Notes: generated from the sequence alone by a model not told the origin. 50,615 bases of DNA from Pontibacillus yanchengensis Y32 (GCF_000770635.1 NZ_AVBF01000029.1:1-50615); one strand, 5' to 3'; counted from the stretch's first letter, positions 24,574 through 33,511 are shown. Translations and numbers: made by a program.

Positions 24574-27500
24574 TTATTCAATTTCTTCCTTTGGATCTCC
24601 ATCTAAGTTCAGCTTTTCTGCTGATTGTGATTCCTCTTCTTCAATATCCTGGATATCAATCTCTGTTTCATCAGCAGATAACATCTTCACATCCATACCA
24701 AGACTTTGTAATTCTTTGATCAATACTTTGAAAGATTCTGGAATACCTGGTTCAGGTACATTGGATCCTTTTACGATGGATTCATACGTTTTCACACGGC
24801 CAACGACGTCATCCGACTTAACCGTTAGAATTTCTTGTAATGTGTATGCTGCACCATATGCTTCTAGTGCCCATACCTCCATCTCACCGAAACGCTGACC
24901 ACCAAACTGAGCTTTACCGCCCAATGGTTGTTGCGTAACTAAGGAGTAAGGACCAGTAGAACGGGCGTGTAGCTTGTCGTCTACCATGTGCGCTAGTTTG
25001 ATCATATACATTACACCAACGGAAACACGGTTATCAAATGGTTCGCCTGTTCGACCATCATAAAGAATCGTCTTCGCATCACGAGCCATACCAGCTTCTT
25101 GTAATGTTTCCCAAACGTCTTCTTCACGAGCACCATCAAATACTGGAGTTGCTACGTGGATACCTAACTCACGAGCAGCCATACCTAAGTGAAGCTCTAG
25201 TACCTGACCAATGTTCATACGAGAAGGTACACCTAGTGGGTTTAACATGACATCAACTGGTGTTCCATCTGGCAAGTATGGCATGTCTTCTTCAGGAAGA
25301 ATACGGGATATAACACCCTTGTTTCCGTGACGACCAGCCATTTTGTCCCCTTCTGAAATCTTACGCTTTTGCACGATATAAACACGTACAAGTTGGTTAA
25401 CTCCAGGAGGTAACTCGTCACCGTCTTCACGGTTGAAAATCTTCACATCTAGGACAATACCACCAGCTCCGTGTGGTACGCGTAAGGATGTGTCACGTAC
25501 TTCACGTGCTTTTTCACCAAAGATCGCATGTAACAAACGTTCTTCTGCAGATAGTTCTGTTACACCTTTTGGCGTTACCTTACCAACTAATAGGTCACCA
25601 TCGCTTACTTCGGCACCGACACGGATAATACCGCGATCATCTAAGTCACGAAGAGCATCTTCTCCAACGTTTGGAATGTCTCTTGTGATCTCTTCAGGTC
25701 CTAGCTTTGTATCACGAGCTTCTGATTCGTACTCTTCAATGTGAATAGAAGTGTACACATCATCTTTCACAAGACGTTCGCTCATGATGATAGCATCCTC
25801 ATAGTTATAACCATCCCAAGTCATGAATGCAACAAGAGGGTTCTTACCTAATGCTAATTCACCTTTTTCCATGGATGGACCGTCAGCAAGGATTTCACCT
25901 TTTTCTACACGGTCACCAGCGCTTACAATTGGCTTCTGGTTGTAACAGGTACCTTGGTTGGAACGGATGAATTTCTGGAAACGATAGCGATCAAGGTCAC
26001 CTTGAACCTCTTTACCATCTACCATTGAAATACGACGAATCTGTACTTCTTTAGCATCAACACGTTCAACAATACCTTCATGTTTAGCCAAGACTGCAGC
26101 ACCTGAGTCTTTACCAGATACATATTCCATGCCAGTACCTACAATTGGAGATTCAGGTTCCATTAATGGTACTGCCTGACGCTGCATGTTCGCACCCATT
26201 AGGGAACGGTTGGAGTCATCATTTTCAAGGAACGGAATACATGCTGTTGCCGCAGAAACAACCTGCTTAGGAGAAACGTCCATATAGTCAAGACGTTCAC
26301 GTTTTACTGCAGTGTTTTCACCACGGAAACGAGCAATAACTTCTTCATCCGTAAAGGATCCATCTTCATCAAGCTTCGCGTTCGCCTGAGCAACAACGTA
26401 ATTATCTTCTTCATCAGCTGTAAGATAATCAATCTGTGCTGTAACTTTATTAGTCTCTGGATCAACGCGACGATAAGGCGTTTCGATAAATCCGAATTTA
26501 TTTACCTTCGCATAGGAAGATAAGGAGTTAATAAGACCGATGTTTGGTCCCTCTGGCGTTTCGATTGGACACATACGACCATAGTGGGAATAGTGTACGT
26601 CACGAACTTCGAAACCTGCACGTTCACGAGTTAGACCTCCTGGTCCTAATGCTGATAAACGACGCTTGTGCGTCAATTCAGCTAGTGGGTTTGTCTGATC
26701 CATGAACTGTGATAACTGTGAACTACCAAAGAACTCTTTTATAGATGCTATTACTGGACGAATGTTGATTAGTTGCTGCGGTGTAATAGATGCCGTGTCT
26801 TGAATAGACATACGCTCACGTACTACACGCTCCATACGGGATAAGCCGATACGGAATTGATTCTGTAGCAACTCACCTACTGAACGGAGACGACGGTTAC
26901 CTAAGTGGTCGATGTCATCTGTTCCGCCCACATTGTGTAATAGGTTAAAGAAATAACTTACAGCAGCAATAATATCAGATTGTGTAATGTTTTTCGTGCT
27001 ATGATCGATTTGAGCGTTTCCAATCACGTTAAGTGATTTTTCCCCCTCTGGATCAGTTGGATCAACAATCTTAATGGATTGAATTCGAACTGATTCGTCT
27101 AGCACTCCTTCATTAGGCTCAATGACACTATCACCAAGATTATCTTCTTCATTACCTTCTAGATAAGGTATGATTTTATCTAATAGACGACGATCTAGCT
27201 TATCGCCTTCATTCGCTAATACTTCACCTGTTTCAGGATCTACCAATGTTTCTGCTAACACTTGGTTGAACAAACGGTTTTTAATATGAAGCTTCTTATT
27301 AATCTTATAACGTCCTACATGCGCTAAATCATAACGCTTTGGATCAAAGAAACGTGAGATTAATAAACTCTTCGCGTTTTCCACTGTTGGTGGTTCACCT
27401 GGGCGAAGGCGCTCATAAATTTCTAGCAAGGCTTTTTCACTGTTTTCTGTGTTGTCTTTCTCTAGTGTATTCTTCAAGAACTCATTTTCACCAATAAGGT

Positions 27501-28134
27501 CAATGATCTCTTGATCTGTACCGAATCCTAGAGCTCTTAGTAGTACAGTGATCGGTAATTTACGAGTACGATCAATACGTACGTGGGCTACATCTTTTGC
27601 GTCTGTTTCAAATTCCAACCATGCACCACGGTTTGGAATAACAGTTGCCGTATAACCTTTCTTACCATTTTTATCTACTTTCGGGCTGAAATAAACACTT
27701 GGGGAACGTACAAGCTGCGAAACGATGATACGCTCTGCTCCGTTAATAACAAATGTACCTACATCCGTCATAAGTGGGAAATCGCCCATGAACACTTCTT
27801 GCTCTTTTACTTCGCCAGTTTCTTTATTAAGCAAGCGAACTTTCACACGAAGAGGAGCTGAATAAGTGACATCTCGCTCTTTTGATTCATCCACTGGATA
27901 TTTTGGTTCACCTAAAGTGTAATCGACAAACTCTAGTGATAGATTCCCTGTGAAATCTTCAATTGGAGAAATGTCTTGGAACATCTCCTTCAAACCTTCT
28001 TCTAAGAACCAATCATAAGAAGCGGTTTGAATTTCAATTAAGTTTGGCAATTCAAGTACTTCGCTGATGCGCGCATAACTTCTTCGTTGGCGGTGTCGTC
28101 CATACTGAACTAGTTGACCTGTCAACTGATTCAC
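24574..28134 (-). CDS. rpoB: RNA polymerase subunit beta
   Basis: Beta subunit of RNA polymerase, forming with beta' the catalytic cleft. The 1186-residue product begins [20 protein letters not shown]. The rifampicin-resistance region is wild type ([20 protein letters not shown] followed by [11 protein letters not shown]), predicting sensitivity at this site. GNKGVISRI and the C-terminal [20 protein letters not shown] motif, which contacts beta', are present, then an acidic tail of about 40 residues typical of bacilli. It is preceded by a 90 nt leader with an attenuator-like hairpin. Confidence 0.99.
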   Translation of the reverse strand: MNQLTGQLVQYGRHRQRRSYARISEVLELPNLIEIQTASYDWFLEEGLKEMFQDISPIEDFTGNLSLEFVDYTLGEPKYPVDESKERDVTYSAPLRVKVRLLNKETGEVKEQEVFMGDFPLMTDVGTFVINGAERIIVSQLVRSPSVYFSPKVDKNGKKGYTATVIPNRGAWLEFETDAKDVAHVRIDRTRKLPITVLLRALGFGTDQEIIDLIGENEFLKNTLEKDNTENSEKALLEIYERLRPGEPPTVENAKSLLISRFFDPKRYDLAHVGRYKINKKLHIKNRLFNQVLAETLVDPETGEVLANEGDKLDRRLLDKIIPYLEGNEEDNLGDSVIEPNEGVLDESVRIQSIKIVDPTDPEGEKSLNVIGNAQIDHSTKNITQSDIIAAVSYFFNLLHNVGGTDDIDHLGNRRLRSVGELLQNQFRIGLSRMERVVRERMSIQDTASITPQQLINIRPVIASIKEFFGSSQLSQFMDQTNPLAELTHKRRLSALGPGGLTRERAGFEVRDVHYSHYGRMCPIETPEGPNIGLINSLSSYAKVNKFGFIETPYRRVDPETNKVTAQIDYLTADEEDNYVVAQANAKLDEDGSFTDEEVIARFRGENTAVKRERLDYMDVSPKQVVSAATACIPFLENDDSNRSLMGANMQRQAVPLMEPESPIVGTGMEYVSGKDSGAAVLAKHEGIVERVDAKEVQIRRISMVDGKEVQGDLDRYRFQKFIRSNQGTCYNQKPIVSAGDRVEKGEILADGPSMEKGELALGKNPLVAFMTWDGYNYEDAIIMSERLVKDDVYTSIHIEEYESEARDTKLGPEEITRDIPNVGEDALRDLDDRGIIRVGAEVSDGDLLVGKVTPKGVTELSAEERLLHAIFGEKAREVRDTSLRVPHGAGGIVLDVKIFNREDGDELPPGVNQLVRVYIVQKRKISEGDKMAGRHGNKGVISRILPEEDMPYLPDGTPVDVMLNPLGVPSRMNIGQVLELHLGMAARELGIHVATPVFDGAREEDVWETLQEAGMARDAKTILYDGRTGEPFDNRVSVGVMYMIKLAHMVDDKLHARSTGPYSLVTQQPLGGKAQFGGQRFGEMEVWALEAYGAAYTLQEILTVKSDDVVGRVKTYESIVKGSNVPEPGIPESFKVLIKELQSLGMDVKMLSADETEIDIQDIEEEESQSAEKLNLDGDPKEEIE

Positions 28135-28160
28135 CCCTCAAATCAAGCATTTTAATAAAG

Positions 28161-28192
28161 AAAAAATCGTTCGGCAAAACTACATGCCGAAC
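28161..28192 (-). terminator. Attenuator-like hairpin in the rpoB leader
   Basis: Minus strand: GTTCGGCA (28185-28192) pairs with TGCCGAAC (28169-28176) across an 8 nt loop, followed after GAT by six T (28161-28166). It has the form of an intrinsic terminator but lies between the predicted rpoB promoter and the rpoB start codon, 27 nt upstream of it. No alternative antiterminator was identified. Confidence 0.6.
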
Positions 28193-28229
28193 TAACTAAC
28201 ACAGATCTTTATTCATCTTCTGTGCCAGT

Positions 28230-28258
28230 ACTATATATACACATTCGTCTAGAGACAA
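28230..28258 (-). promoter_or_regulatory. Candidate sigma-A promoter for rpoBC
   Basis: Minus strand: -35 TTGTCT (28253-28258), 17 bp spacer, -10 TATAGT (28230-28235). It gives a leader of about 90 nt before rpoB. The 310 nt gap between ybxB and rpoB holds this promoter, the hairpin above and a palindrome at 28358-28375; no gene. Confidence 0.65.
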
Positions 28259-28357
28259 ATGTAATAGATGTTTTTTCATTTTCTCTAACGTTAGACAAAA
28301 GAAAAAAGGGTTTCATACAAAACCACATTTCTTATTCTATTCATTCGATTTTACAAG

Positions 28358-28375
28358 TCTTGACCTATGTCAAGA
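28358..28375. promoter_or_regulatory. Operator-like palindrome upstream of rpoB
   Basis: Perfect inverted repeat TCTTGAC-CTAT-GTCAAGA, 7 bp arms with a 4 bp spacer. Immediately beside it on the minus strand is a TATAAT hexamer, but without a good -35 box. A further CTTGAC half lies at 28405-28410. It is compatible with a protein-binding site; identity unknown. Confidence 0.4.
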
Positions 28376-28444
28376 GAATTATACTCAAAAACAGAAAAAA
28401 ACATCTTGACAAAAAGACTTACTTATTGGCATTTTTCAATACTA

Positions 28445-29065
28445 TCATACCTGTAAATCCGAGTCAATCTTTTTAGCTTTGAATATATAATAGCCTTTAC
28501 TACGTTTAACGATTTCTACTTCATCGAACATTTCTTCCAATAGGGATTGAGCAGATGGTGCTCCCTGCTTTTTTTGAATGACAACCCATAGCTCTCCATG
28601 AGGTAATAGAGCTTCAAAACTTTGTTTAAGCATGGAATGTACTACTTCTTTTCCAGCCCTAATCGGCGGGTTCGTTAAAATAGACGCGAACTTCCTTCCT
28701 TCAAACGCCTGAAATTGATCACTTTCCAAAACTTCTACATTCGTAGCATTGTTTTGTTCAGCATTTTTCTTAGCTAATTCTAAGGCTCTATCATTCACAT
28801 CTGCCATTACAACTTTACGTTCTGGATAATCCAGAGCGAGGGAAAGACCGATTGGGCCATATCCACAACCCAGATCAAGAAATTCTCCTTGAATACTAGG
28901 TTCTTCAAAGGATTCAATAAGAGTCCTTGAACCAAAATCAACTTCATCTTTAGAAAATACCCCTTGATCTGTGCTAAAGCTTAGCTTTCTTCCTCTTAAA
29001 TGAAATGTCCAATGCTTTTGAGCACTTTTCGATCCGGGATTTTTTGAATAATAATGTTCAGCCAT
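28445..29065 (-). CDS. Class I SAM-dependent methyltransferase, RsmC/YbxB family
   Basis: A 206-residue methyltransferase of the MTS/RsmC-like family, probably an rRNA guanine N2-methyltransferase by homology with RsmC (target not established for Bacillus YbxB). The SAM motif I LDLGCGYGPIGLSLALDYPE is near residue 60, the acidic motif II VVMADVNDRAL follows, and the catalytic NPPI motif is in ILTNPPIRAGKEVVHSM. The start at 29065 gives MAEHYYSKNPGSKSAQKHWT, matching YbxB; a GTG three codons earlier is less likely. It lies between rplL and rpoB as in B. subtilis, after a terminator, so its own promoter is not clear. Confidence 0.92.
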   Translation of the reverse strand: MAEHYYSKNPGSKSAQKHWTFHLRGRKLSFSTDQGVFSKDEVDFGSRTLIESFEEPSIQGEFLDLGCGYGPIGLSLALDYPERKVVMADVNDRALELAKKNAEQNNATNVEVLESDQFQAFEGRKFASILTNPPIRAGKEVVHSMLKQSFEALLPHGELWVVIQKKQGAPSAQSLLEEMFDEVEIVKRSKGYYIFKAKKIDSDLQV

Positions 29066-29116
29066 CCCTATCACCTACCCAAGCAATCATCTTGATTACG
29101 TAAAAGGCAAAAGCAA

Positions 29117-29144
29117 AGCTCGCCGATAGTCAGCGAGCTTTTTT
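29117..29144 (-). terminator. Terminator after rplL, possibly bidirectional
   Basis: AGCTCGC (29117-29123) and GCGAGCT (29133-29139) form a 7 bp stem with a 9 nt loop. The plus-strand side has a run of six T; the minus-strand side continues TTTGCTTTTG, a weaker tract. It lies a few bases past the rplL stop and separates rplJL from ybxB. Confidence 0.75.
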
Positions 29145-29151
29145 GCTTTCC

Positions 29152-29514
29152 TTACTTAAGTTCGATCTTAGCGCCAGTTTCTTCTAGCTTAGTTTTCATT
29201 TCTTCAGCTTCTTCTTTAGATACGCCTTCTTTGATTGCTTTAGGAGCGTTGTCTACAACGTCTTTAGCATCTTTTAGGCCTAGGCCAGTGATTTCGCGAA
29301 CTGCTTTAACAACTTTGATCTTAGAAGCACCTGGATCTTCAAGTACTACGTCGAATTCAGTTTGCTCTTCTTCAGCTTCAGCAGCAGCGCCGCCTCCAGC
29401 AGCTACAGGTGCAGCAGCAGTTACACCAAATTCTTCTTCGATTGCTTTTACTAGATCGTTAAGTTCAAGAACGTTCATTTCTTTAATTGACTCAATAATT
29501 TGTTCTTTAGTCAT
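29152..29514 (-). CDS. rplL: 50S ribosomal protein L7/L12
   Basis: L7/L12 forms the flexible multi-copy stalk that recruits translational GTPases. The 120-residue acidic product has the N-terminal dimerisation domain ([20 protein letters not shown]), the alanine/glycine-rich hinge (about residues 35-50) and the C-terminal domain with [20 protein letters not shown]. It lies 52 nt after rplJ and is followed by a terminator. Confidence 0.99.
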   Translation of the reverse strand: MTKEQIIESIKEMNVLELNDLVKAIEEEFGVTAAAPVAAGGGAAAEAEEEQTEFDVVLEDPGASKIKVVKAVREITGLGLKDAKDVVDNAPKAIKEGVSKEEAEEMKTKLEETGAKIELK

Positions 29515-29566
29515 GATTAGTCCTCCTTAAATTTTTTATACTATATGACTGTATGACGTTAGGCGA

Positions 29567-30067
29567 TTAAGCGCCTTGTTCTTCTTTTTGATCCGCAACT
29601 GCTTTTGTAGCAAGTGCGAAGTTGCGCATTGGCGCTTGTAGTACAGATAGAAGCATGGATACAAGACCATCTTGGTCTGGTAGTTCTGCAAGTTCTTTTA
29701 GCTGATCTACAGTAGCTACGCTTCCTTCAACAACGCCGCCTTTAATTTCAAGAGCGTCATTTTCTTTAGCGAAACTATTAATGATTTTAGCAGGAGCTAC
29801 AGCGTCGTCTGCACTAAACGCAAGAGCTGTTGGGCCTACAAGAACTTCATCAAGATCTGTAAGTTCAGCTTCTGCGGTAGCACGACGAGTCATTGTGTTT
29901 TTGTAAACTTTGAAGTCTACGCCTGCTTCGCGAAGTTGTTGACGAAGATTAGTTACTGTATCAACATCTAGACCGCGATAATCAACAAGTACTGTTGATT
30001 TGCTATTTTGAAGCTTCTCTGCAATATCAGAGACAATCTGCTTCTTATGCTCAATAATTTTGCTCAT
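29567..30067 (-). CDS. rplJ: 50S ribosomal protein L10
   Basis: L10 anchors L7/L12 dimers to the ribosome and, as the L10(L12)4 complex, represses its own operon by binding the leader. The 166-residue product begins [20 protein letters not shown], has the rRNA-binding N-terminal domain ([20 protein letters not shown]) and the long C-terminal helix that holds L7/L12. An L10 leader with an attenuator lies directly upstream. Confidence 0.98.
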   Translation of the reverse strand: MSKIIEHKKQIVSDIAEKLQNSKSTVLVDYRGLDVDTVTNLRQQLREAGVDFKVYKNTMTRRATAEAELTDLDEVLVGPTALAFSADDAVAPAKIINSFAKENDALEIKGGVVEGSVATVDQLKELAELPDQDGLVSMLLSVLQAPMRNFALATKAVADQKEEQGA

Positions 30068-30145
30068 CGTTCCACCTCCTATTGAGTTTTCATCATACCT
30101 GTAGGGTGCCGTTGTTCATAAAAAGACGCGTGCGAAATTTTGCCA

Positions 30146-30300
30146 TTAAAAATGCCCCCATGTAGACATGGAGGCACATAAGTCCGAGATAGTTATGAGC
30201 GAACAACTATCTCAAAATATTATCTACACACCTCGGTAGGTAATTTAAGCGACTGTCTCGCACCTACTGTCTACGGTATAACGTATTTATTTATTCAACA
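30146..30300 (-). ncRNA. L10 leader with intrinsic attenuator
   Basis: Region between the rplJ promoter and rplJ. The mRNA contains GCGAGACAGTCGC, the conserved-looking ACCTACCGAGGTGTGTAG segment and a long stem with arms GAGATAGTTGTTCGC / AACTATCTC, as in the L10 leader family of bacteria that binds L10(L12)4. It ends in a strong terminator: TGCCTCCATG / CATGGGGGCA with a 4 nt loop (30153-30176) and a T5 run (30148-30152). Excess L10-L12 would favour termination before rplJ; this mechanism is established for the family and inferred here. Confidence 0.88.
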
Positions 30301-30306
30301 AAAGCT

Positions 30307-30335
30307 ATTATAACCAAAGCTTTTTAGAATGTCAA
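30307..30335 (-). promoter_or_regulatory. Consensus sigma-A promoter for rplJL
   Basis: Minus strand: -35 TTGACA (30330-30335), 17 bp spacer, -10 TATAAT (30307-30312): a perfect consensus promoter. It starts 7 nt past the rplA stop codon, giving a leader of about 230 nt that contains the L10 leader. Confidence 0.93.
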
Positions 30336-30342
30336 CGAAAAA

Positions 30343-31041
30343 TTAGTTAGATTTGAATCCAGAAACATCAACACGTACACCAGGCCCCATCGTAGATGCG
30401 ATGGAAGCATTACGCATGTAAGTTCCTTTTGCAGCTTGAGGCTTGATCTTCATTAGCGTTTCAGTAATCGCTGTGAAGTTCTCAGCTAATTTGCTATCCT
30501 CAAAGGAAACTTTTCCAATTGGAACATGAATGTTTCCTGCTTTATCAACGCGGTATTCAACTTTACCTGCTTTGATTTCGTTAACTGCTTTTTCTACTTC
30601 AAACGTAACTGTACCTGTTTTAGGGTTTGGCATTAAGCCTTTTGGTCCTAGTACGCGACCAAGCTTACCAACTTCCGCCATCATGTCAGGTGTAGCTACA
30701 ACTACATCAAACTCAAACCAACCTTGGTTGATTTTGTTGATTAGATCTTGTTCACCTACATAGTCTGCACCAGCAGCTTCAGCTTCTTTTGCTTTATCGC
30801 CTTTAGCGAAAACAAGGACGCGCTGAGATTTACCAGTACCGTGTGGTAGAACAGTAGCTCCACGGATTTGTTGGTCTGCTTTTTTAGGGTCTACGCCTAA
30901 ACGGAATGCTGCTTCAACTGTTTCGTCAAAGCCAGCCTTTGATGTTTGTTTAACAAGGTCAACAGCTTCTGTAACATTGTAGCTTTTTGTTTTATCTACA
31001 AGTTTCAAAAGCTCTTGATATCTTTTACTTCTTTTTGCCAT
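30343..31041 (-). CDS. rplA: 50S ribosomal protein L1
   Basis: L1 forms the mobile stalk that guides deacylated tRNA out of the E site and represses the L11 operon in several bacteria. The 232-residue product begins [20 protein letters not shown]; the signature [20 protein letters not shown] and the C-terminal [20 protein letters not shown] are present. A reading from 31083 adds 14 residues but the AGGAGG site lies 8 nt before the ATG at 31041. It follows rplK in the same operon. Confidence 0.98.
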   Translation of the reverse strand: MAKRSKRYQELLKLVDKTKSYNVTEAVDLVKQTSKAGFDETVEAAFRLGVDPKKADQQIRGATVLPHGTGKSQRVLVFAKGDKAKEAEAAGADYVGEQDLINKINQGWFEFDVVVATPDMMAEVGKLGRVLGPKGLMPNPKTGTVTFEVEKAVNEIKAGKVEYRVDKAGNIHVPIGKVSFEDSKLAENFTAITETLMKIKPQAAKGTYMRNASIASTMGPGVRVDVSGFKSN

Positions 31042-31154
31042 TTTCTTTTCCTCCTTTGTGGTTATAACGGTTTTACCTCCCACGAATAAAGGTTGCGAAA
31101 TGGTTAAAACTCCATCCTCGCAACCTTTTCCTACATATCAGGGCCGCTGTGGGA

Positions 31155-31580
31155 TTAGTCTTCGATAACAAGTCCCATACTGCGCGCTGTACCTTCTACC
31201 ATACGCACAGCTGCATCTACGTCAGCAGCGTTTAGGTCAGGCATTTTCGTTTCGGCAATTTCGCGAACTTTGTCGCTCTTAATTGTCGCAACTTTATTAC
31301 GGTTCGGTTCACCTGATCCAGATTTGATTCCAGCCGCATCTTTAAGAAGAACAGCTGCAGGTGGAGTTTTTGTAACAAATGTAAATGAACGGTCTTCAAA
31401 TACCGTGATTTCAACCGGAATAATCATACCAGCTTGATCTGCTGTACGCGCGTTGAATTCCTTACAGAATCCCATGATGTTCACACCTGCTTGACCTAGT
31501 GCTGGTCCAACTGGCGGAGCCGGGTTAGCTTTACCTGCAGGAATTTGAAGTTTTACAACTTTAATAACTTTTTTAGCCAC
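31155..31580 (-). CDS. rplK: 50S ribosomal protein L11
   Basis: L11 forms the GTPase-associated centre with 23S helices 43/44, is the thiostrepton site, and is needed for RelA activation. The 141-residue product begins M(GTG)[20 protein letters not shown]; proline-rich [15 protein letters not shown] is the family signature. The start codon is GTG at 31580, 8 nt after AGGAGG; the GTG at 31589 overlaps the ribosome-binding site. Upstream lie a promoter and an L1-site mimic. Confidence 0.97.
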   Translation of the reverse strand: MAKKVIKVVKLQIPAGKANPAPPVGPALGQAGVNIMGFCKEFNARTADQAGMIIPVEITVFEDRSFTFVTKTPPAAVLLKDAAGIKSGSGEPNRNKVATIKSDKVREIAETKMPDLNAADVDAAVRMVEGTARSMGLVIED

Positions 31581-31606
31581 GAGACACACCTCCTTAAGTC
31601 CGTGAT

Positions 31607-31634
31607 GTGGTTACAGGGGCTTTGCCCCTCCCAC
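31607..31634 (-). promoter_or_regulatory. Probable L1-binding element in the rplK leader
   Basis: The mRNA has GTGGGAGGGGC, an AAA loop, then GCCCCTGTAACCAC: outer GTGG/CCAC stem, an asymmetric GAG/GUAA-type internal loop and an inner GGGGC/GCCCC stem. The GUGGGAGG side matches the L1-binding region of 23S rRNA (helices 76-77), and L1 repression through such mimics in the L11-L1 leader is established in enteric bacteria and archaea. Role here is inferred from this match and position. Confidence 0.65.
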
Positions 31635-31684
31635 TCTTCTTTATAAACATAAATCCTCTTGTCTGAGGCATAAAGAACATAAAA

Positions 31685-31713
31685 ATTCTAGCATCTTTAG
31701 AAATAGAATGCAA
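31685..31713 (-). promoter_or_regulatory. Sigma-A promoter for rplKA
   Basis: Minus strand: -35 TTGCAT (31708-31713), 17 bp spacer, -10 TAGAAT (31685-31690). It lies just past the nusG stop codon and gives a leader of about 97 nt that contains the L1-site mimic. Confidence 0.8.
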
Positions 31714-31721
31714 GGGGAAGA

Positions 31722-32258
31722 CTACGATAATTTTTCAATTTGGGAAAAATCAAGCTCAACAGGTGTCTCACGACCGAACATATTCACGTGTACTTTAACC
31801 TTTTGCTTGTCTAAGTCAATATGCTCGATTGTTCCTGTAAAGTCCGCAAACGGACCTTCCGTTACACGAACACTTTCTTTGATTTCAAAGTCAATGTCAT
31901 GAACCGGCTCGTCCATTCCCATGCGCTTAAGAACTGCTTCAATCTCTTCATCTAAGAGAGGAATTGGCTTTGAACCAGACCCTGTAGATCCAACGAATCC
32001 TGTAACGCCTGGAGTATTACGGACGACATACCAAGAATCATCTGTCATTACCATTTCAGCTAGCACATAGCCTGGGAAGGTCTTTTTCTTCAGTGTCTTG
32101 CGCTTCCCGTTTTTGATCTCTGTTTCTTCATCTTCGGGTACTAGGACACGAAAGATCTTATCCTCCATCCCCATTGATTCAACGCGTTTATCTAAGTTCT
32201 TCTTCACTTTATTCTCATAGCCCGAATAAGTGTGTACGACATACCATCTTTTTTCCAT
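31722..32258 (-). CDS. nusG: Transcription termination/antitermination factor NusG
   Basis: NusG binds the RNA polymerase clamp and, in Bacillus, promotes pausing; it also links to S10. The 178-residue product has the NGN domain (MEKRWYVVHTYSGYENKVKK, VVRNTPGVTGFVG) and a C-terminal KOW domain (ESVRVTEGPFADFTGTIEHI). The translation start is unusual: the only good Shine-Dalgarno (GGGAGG, 32286-32291) lies 27 nt before the ATG, with a 7 bp hairpin in between. It follows secE but with an intrinsic terminator in the gap. Confidence 0.98.
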   Translation of the reverse strand: MEKRWYVVHTYSGYENKVKKNLDKRVESMGMEDKIFRVLVPEDEETEIKNGKRKTLKKKTFPGYVLAEMVMTDDSWYVVRNTPGVTGFVGSTGSGSKPIPLLDEEIEAVLKRMGMDEPVHDIDFEIKESVRVTEGPFADFTGTIEHIDLDKQKVKVHVNMFGRETPVELDFSQIEKLS

Positions 32259-32265
32259 AGCGTCA

Positions 32266-32282
32266 GGACAAACGGTTTGCCC
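32266..32282 (-). promoter_or_regulatory. Hairpin between Shine-Dalgarno and start of nusG
   Basis: mRNA GGGCAAA-CCG-TTTGTCC folds into a 7 bp stem (one G-U) with a 3 nt loop. GGGAGG-GAA lies directly upstream and TGACGCT-ATG directly downstream, so folding shortens the Shine-Dalgarno to ATG distance from 27 to about 10 nt. Confidence 0.55.
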
Positions 32283-32312
32283 TTCCCTCCCTTGTTCATT
32301 TTTTACAACATG

Positions 32313-32336
32313 AAAAAACCCGTAGAACGGGTTTTT
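32313..32336 (-). terminator. Intrinsic terminator between secE and nusG
   Basis: Minus strand: AAAAACCCG / CGGGTTTTT stem with a 5 nt loop and a T6 run (32313-32318). It lies 44 nt past the secE stop and 55 nt before nusG. No separate nusG promoter was recognised, so this is probably partial termination or an attenuator. Confidence 0.85.
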
Positions 32337-32379
32337 GAAGTGAAAGTATTAGTAACATTATAACATAATCATAAGTGCT

Positions 32380-32553
32380 TTATTCGAAAAATAATTCAAG
32401 AATCTGAGAAATACCAAGATCTACAACCGCAAAATAGACAGCAACAAACGCAACGGTAGTAATTACTGTTACTGTATATTTAGACAATTCACGACCTTTT
32501 GGCCAACTAACCTTTTGCATTTCTCTTGATACGTTCTTAAAGAACTTTATCAT
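32380..32553 (-). CDS. secE: Preprotein translocase subunit SecE
   Basis: SecE clamps SecY in the translocon. The 57-residue product, read directly from sequence, begins MIKFFKNVSREMQKVSWPKG: an amphipathic helix with the SWPKGRELSKYT signature, then a single transmembrane segment (about residues 28-50, VTVITTVAFVAVYFAVVDLG) and a short tail. This is the Gram-positive short form with one membrane span. The GGGGGT site before the ATG is weak. It lies between rpmGB and nusG. Confidence 0.95.
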   Translation of the reverse strand: MIKFFKNVSREMQKVSWPKGRELSKYTVTVITTVAFVAVYFAVVDLGISQILELFFE

Positions 32554-32595
32554 GGTAGTACCCCCAAACTTTCACCTAATAGCTTGCTTGCACGT

Positions 32596-32745
32596 TTATT
32601 TAGTCTCCCGATGTAGAGTATGCTTACCGCAATTCTTGCAAAATTTTCGTACTTCGAGTCGATCGTTGTTCAACTTAGGATTTTTCTCAGTAGTATAATT
32701 TCGGTTCATGCATTCAACACATGCTAAAACGACTTTATTACTCAA
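32596..32745 (-). CDS. rpmGB: 50S ribosomal protein L33, zinc-binding
   Basis: A 49-residue L33 with the two zinc pairs CVEC (about residues 9-12) and CKNC (36-39), so the zinc-dependent form. The start codon is inferred as TTG at 32745 ([20 protein letters not shown]), preceded by AAGGGGCGGAG; a reading from 32781 gives an N-terminal extension absent from L33. Several L33 paralogues usually exist in bacilli; this one lies before secE as in B. subtilis. Confidence 0.9.
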   Translation of the reverse strand: MSNKVVLACVECMNRNYTTEKNPKLNNDRLEVRKFCKNCGKHTLHRETK

Positions 32746-32782
32746 CGTACTCCGCCCCTTACTAGGGTTAGTCACTTCCAAT

Positions 32783-32811
32783 AATGTACCATGCTCTTAT
32801 AACCGTGTCAA
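32783..32811 (-). promoter_or_regulatory. Sigma-A promoter for rpmGB-secE(-nusG)
   Basis: Minus strand: -35 TTGACA (32806-32811), 17 bp spacer, -10 TACATT (32783-32788). It lies immediately past the sigH stop codon and about 30 nt before rpmGB. Confidence 0.75.
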
Positions 32812-32819
32812 CGCTCGTA

Positions 32820-33470
32820 CTACAATGTGATTTCACTGATTTCTAAATAGCGTTCTAGCTTTCGTTTCACTCGTTGAAGAGCATTATCGATTGATTTCAC
32901 ATGCCGATTTAACTCCAAAGAAATTTCCTGGTAAGATTGTCCATCTAAATATAATGTAAGGACTTCTTGTTCTAATCCGCTTAATAATTCAGACATTTTC
33001 ACTTCCATGTCCCCTAAACGTTCACGGTTAATTAATAATTCTTCTGGGTCCAATGCTTTTGCTCCTGCAATCACATCAAGAAGTGTCCGATCTGATTCTT
33101 CATCATAGATAGGTTTGTCTAAAGAGACATACGAGTTAAGTGGAATATGCTTCTGTCTAGTGGCTGTTTTAATAGCAGTGATAATTTGGCGAGTTACACA
33201 TAGTTCTGCGAAGGCTTTAAATGAAGATAACTTGTCCTCTTGATAATCGCGAATTGCCTTATAAAGGCCTATCATTCCTTCTTGAACAATATCTTCACGA
33301 TCTGCTCCAATAAGAAAATACGTCCTAGCTTTGGCACGTACGAAATTTTTGTATTTGTTAATTAAATGTTCTAGTGCTCGACTATCACCTTTATGAACAA
33401 ATTCTACAACTTCCTCATCCGATAAAAGGTCTAAATCATTGCTGTCAGTGCTTATTTGCCCGGTGCTCAC
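32820..33470 (-). CDS. sigH: RNA polymerase sigma factor SigH
   Basis: SigH (Spo0H) directs transcription of early sporulation and competence genes. The 216-residue product has region 2 (KYKNFVRAKARTYFLIGADR, EDIVQEGMIGLYKAIRDY) and region 4 with the helix-turn-helix QSYQEISLELNRHVKSIDNA. The start codon is GTG (33470) after a GGGGG tract. The N terminus differs from B. subtilis SigH, as is usual. Presence of sigH fits an endospore-former. It has its own sigma-A promoter. Confidence 0.97.
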   Translation of the reverse strand: MSTGQISTDSNDLDLLSDEEVVEFVHKGDSRALEHLINKYKNFVRAKARTYFLIGADREDIVQEGMIGLYKAIRDYQEDKLSSFKAFAELCVTRQIITAIKTATRQKHIPLNSYVSLDKPIYDEESDRTLLDVIAGAKALDPEELLINRERLGDMEVKMSELLSGLEQEVLTLYLDGQSYQEISLELNRHVKSIDNALQRVKRKLERYLEISEITL

Positions 33471-33511
33471 TTAAGGATTCCCCCCGACCGTACTGCCATG
33501 GATATAGAAAT

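Noticed and set aside
28222-28476. 84-codon plus-strand open frame upstream of rpoB
   Set aside because: Overlaps the predicted rpoB promoter and the end of ybxB; low-complexity translation without a ribosome-binding site.
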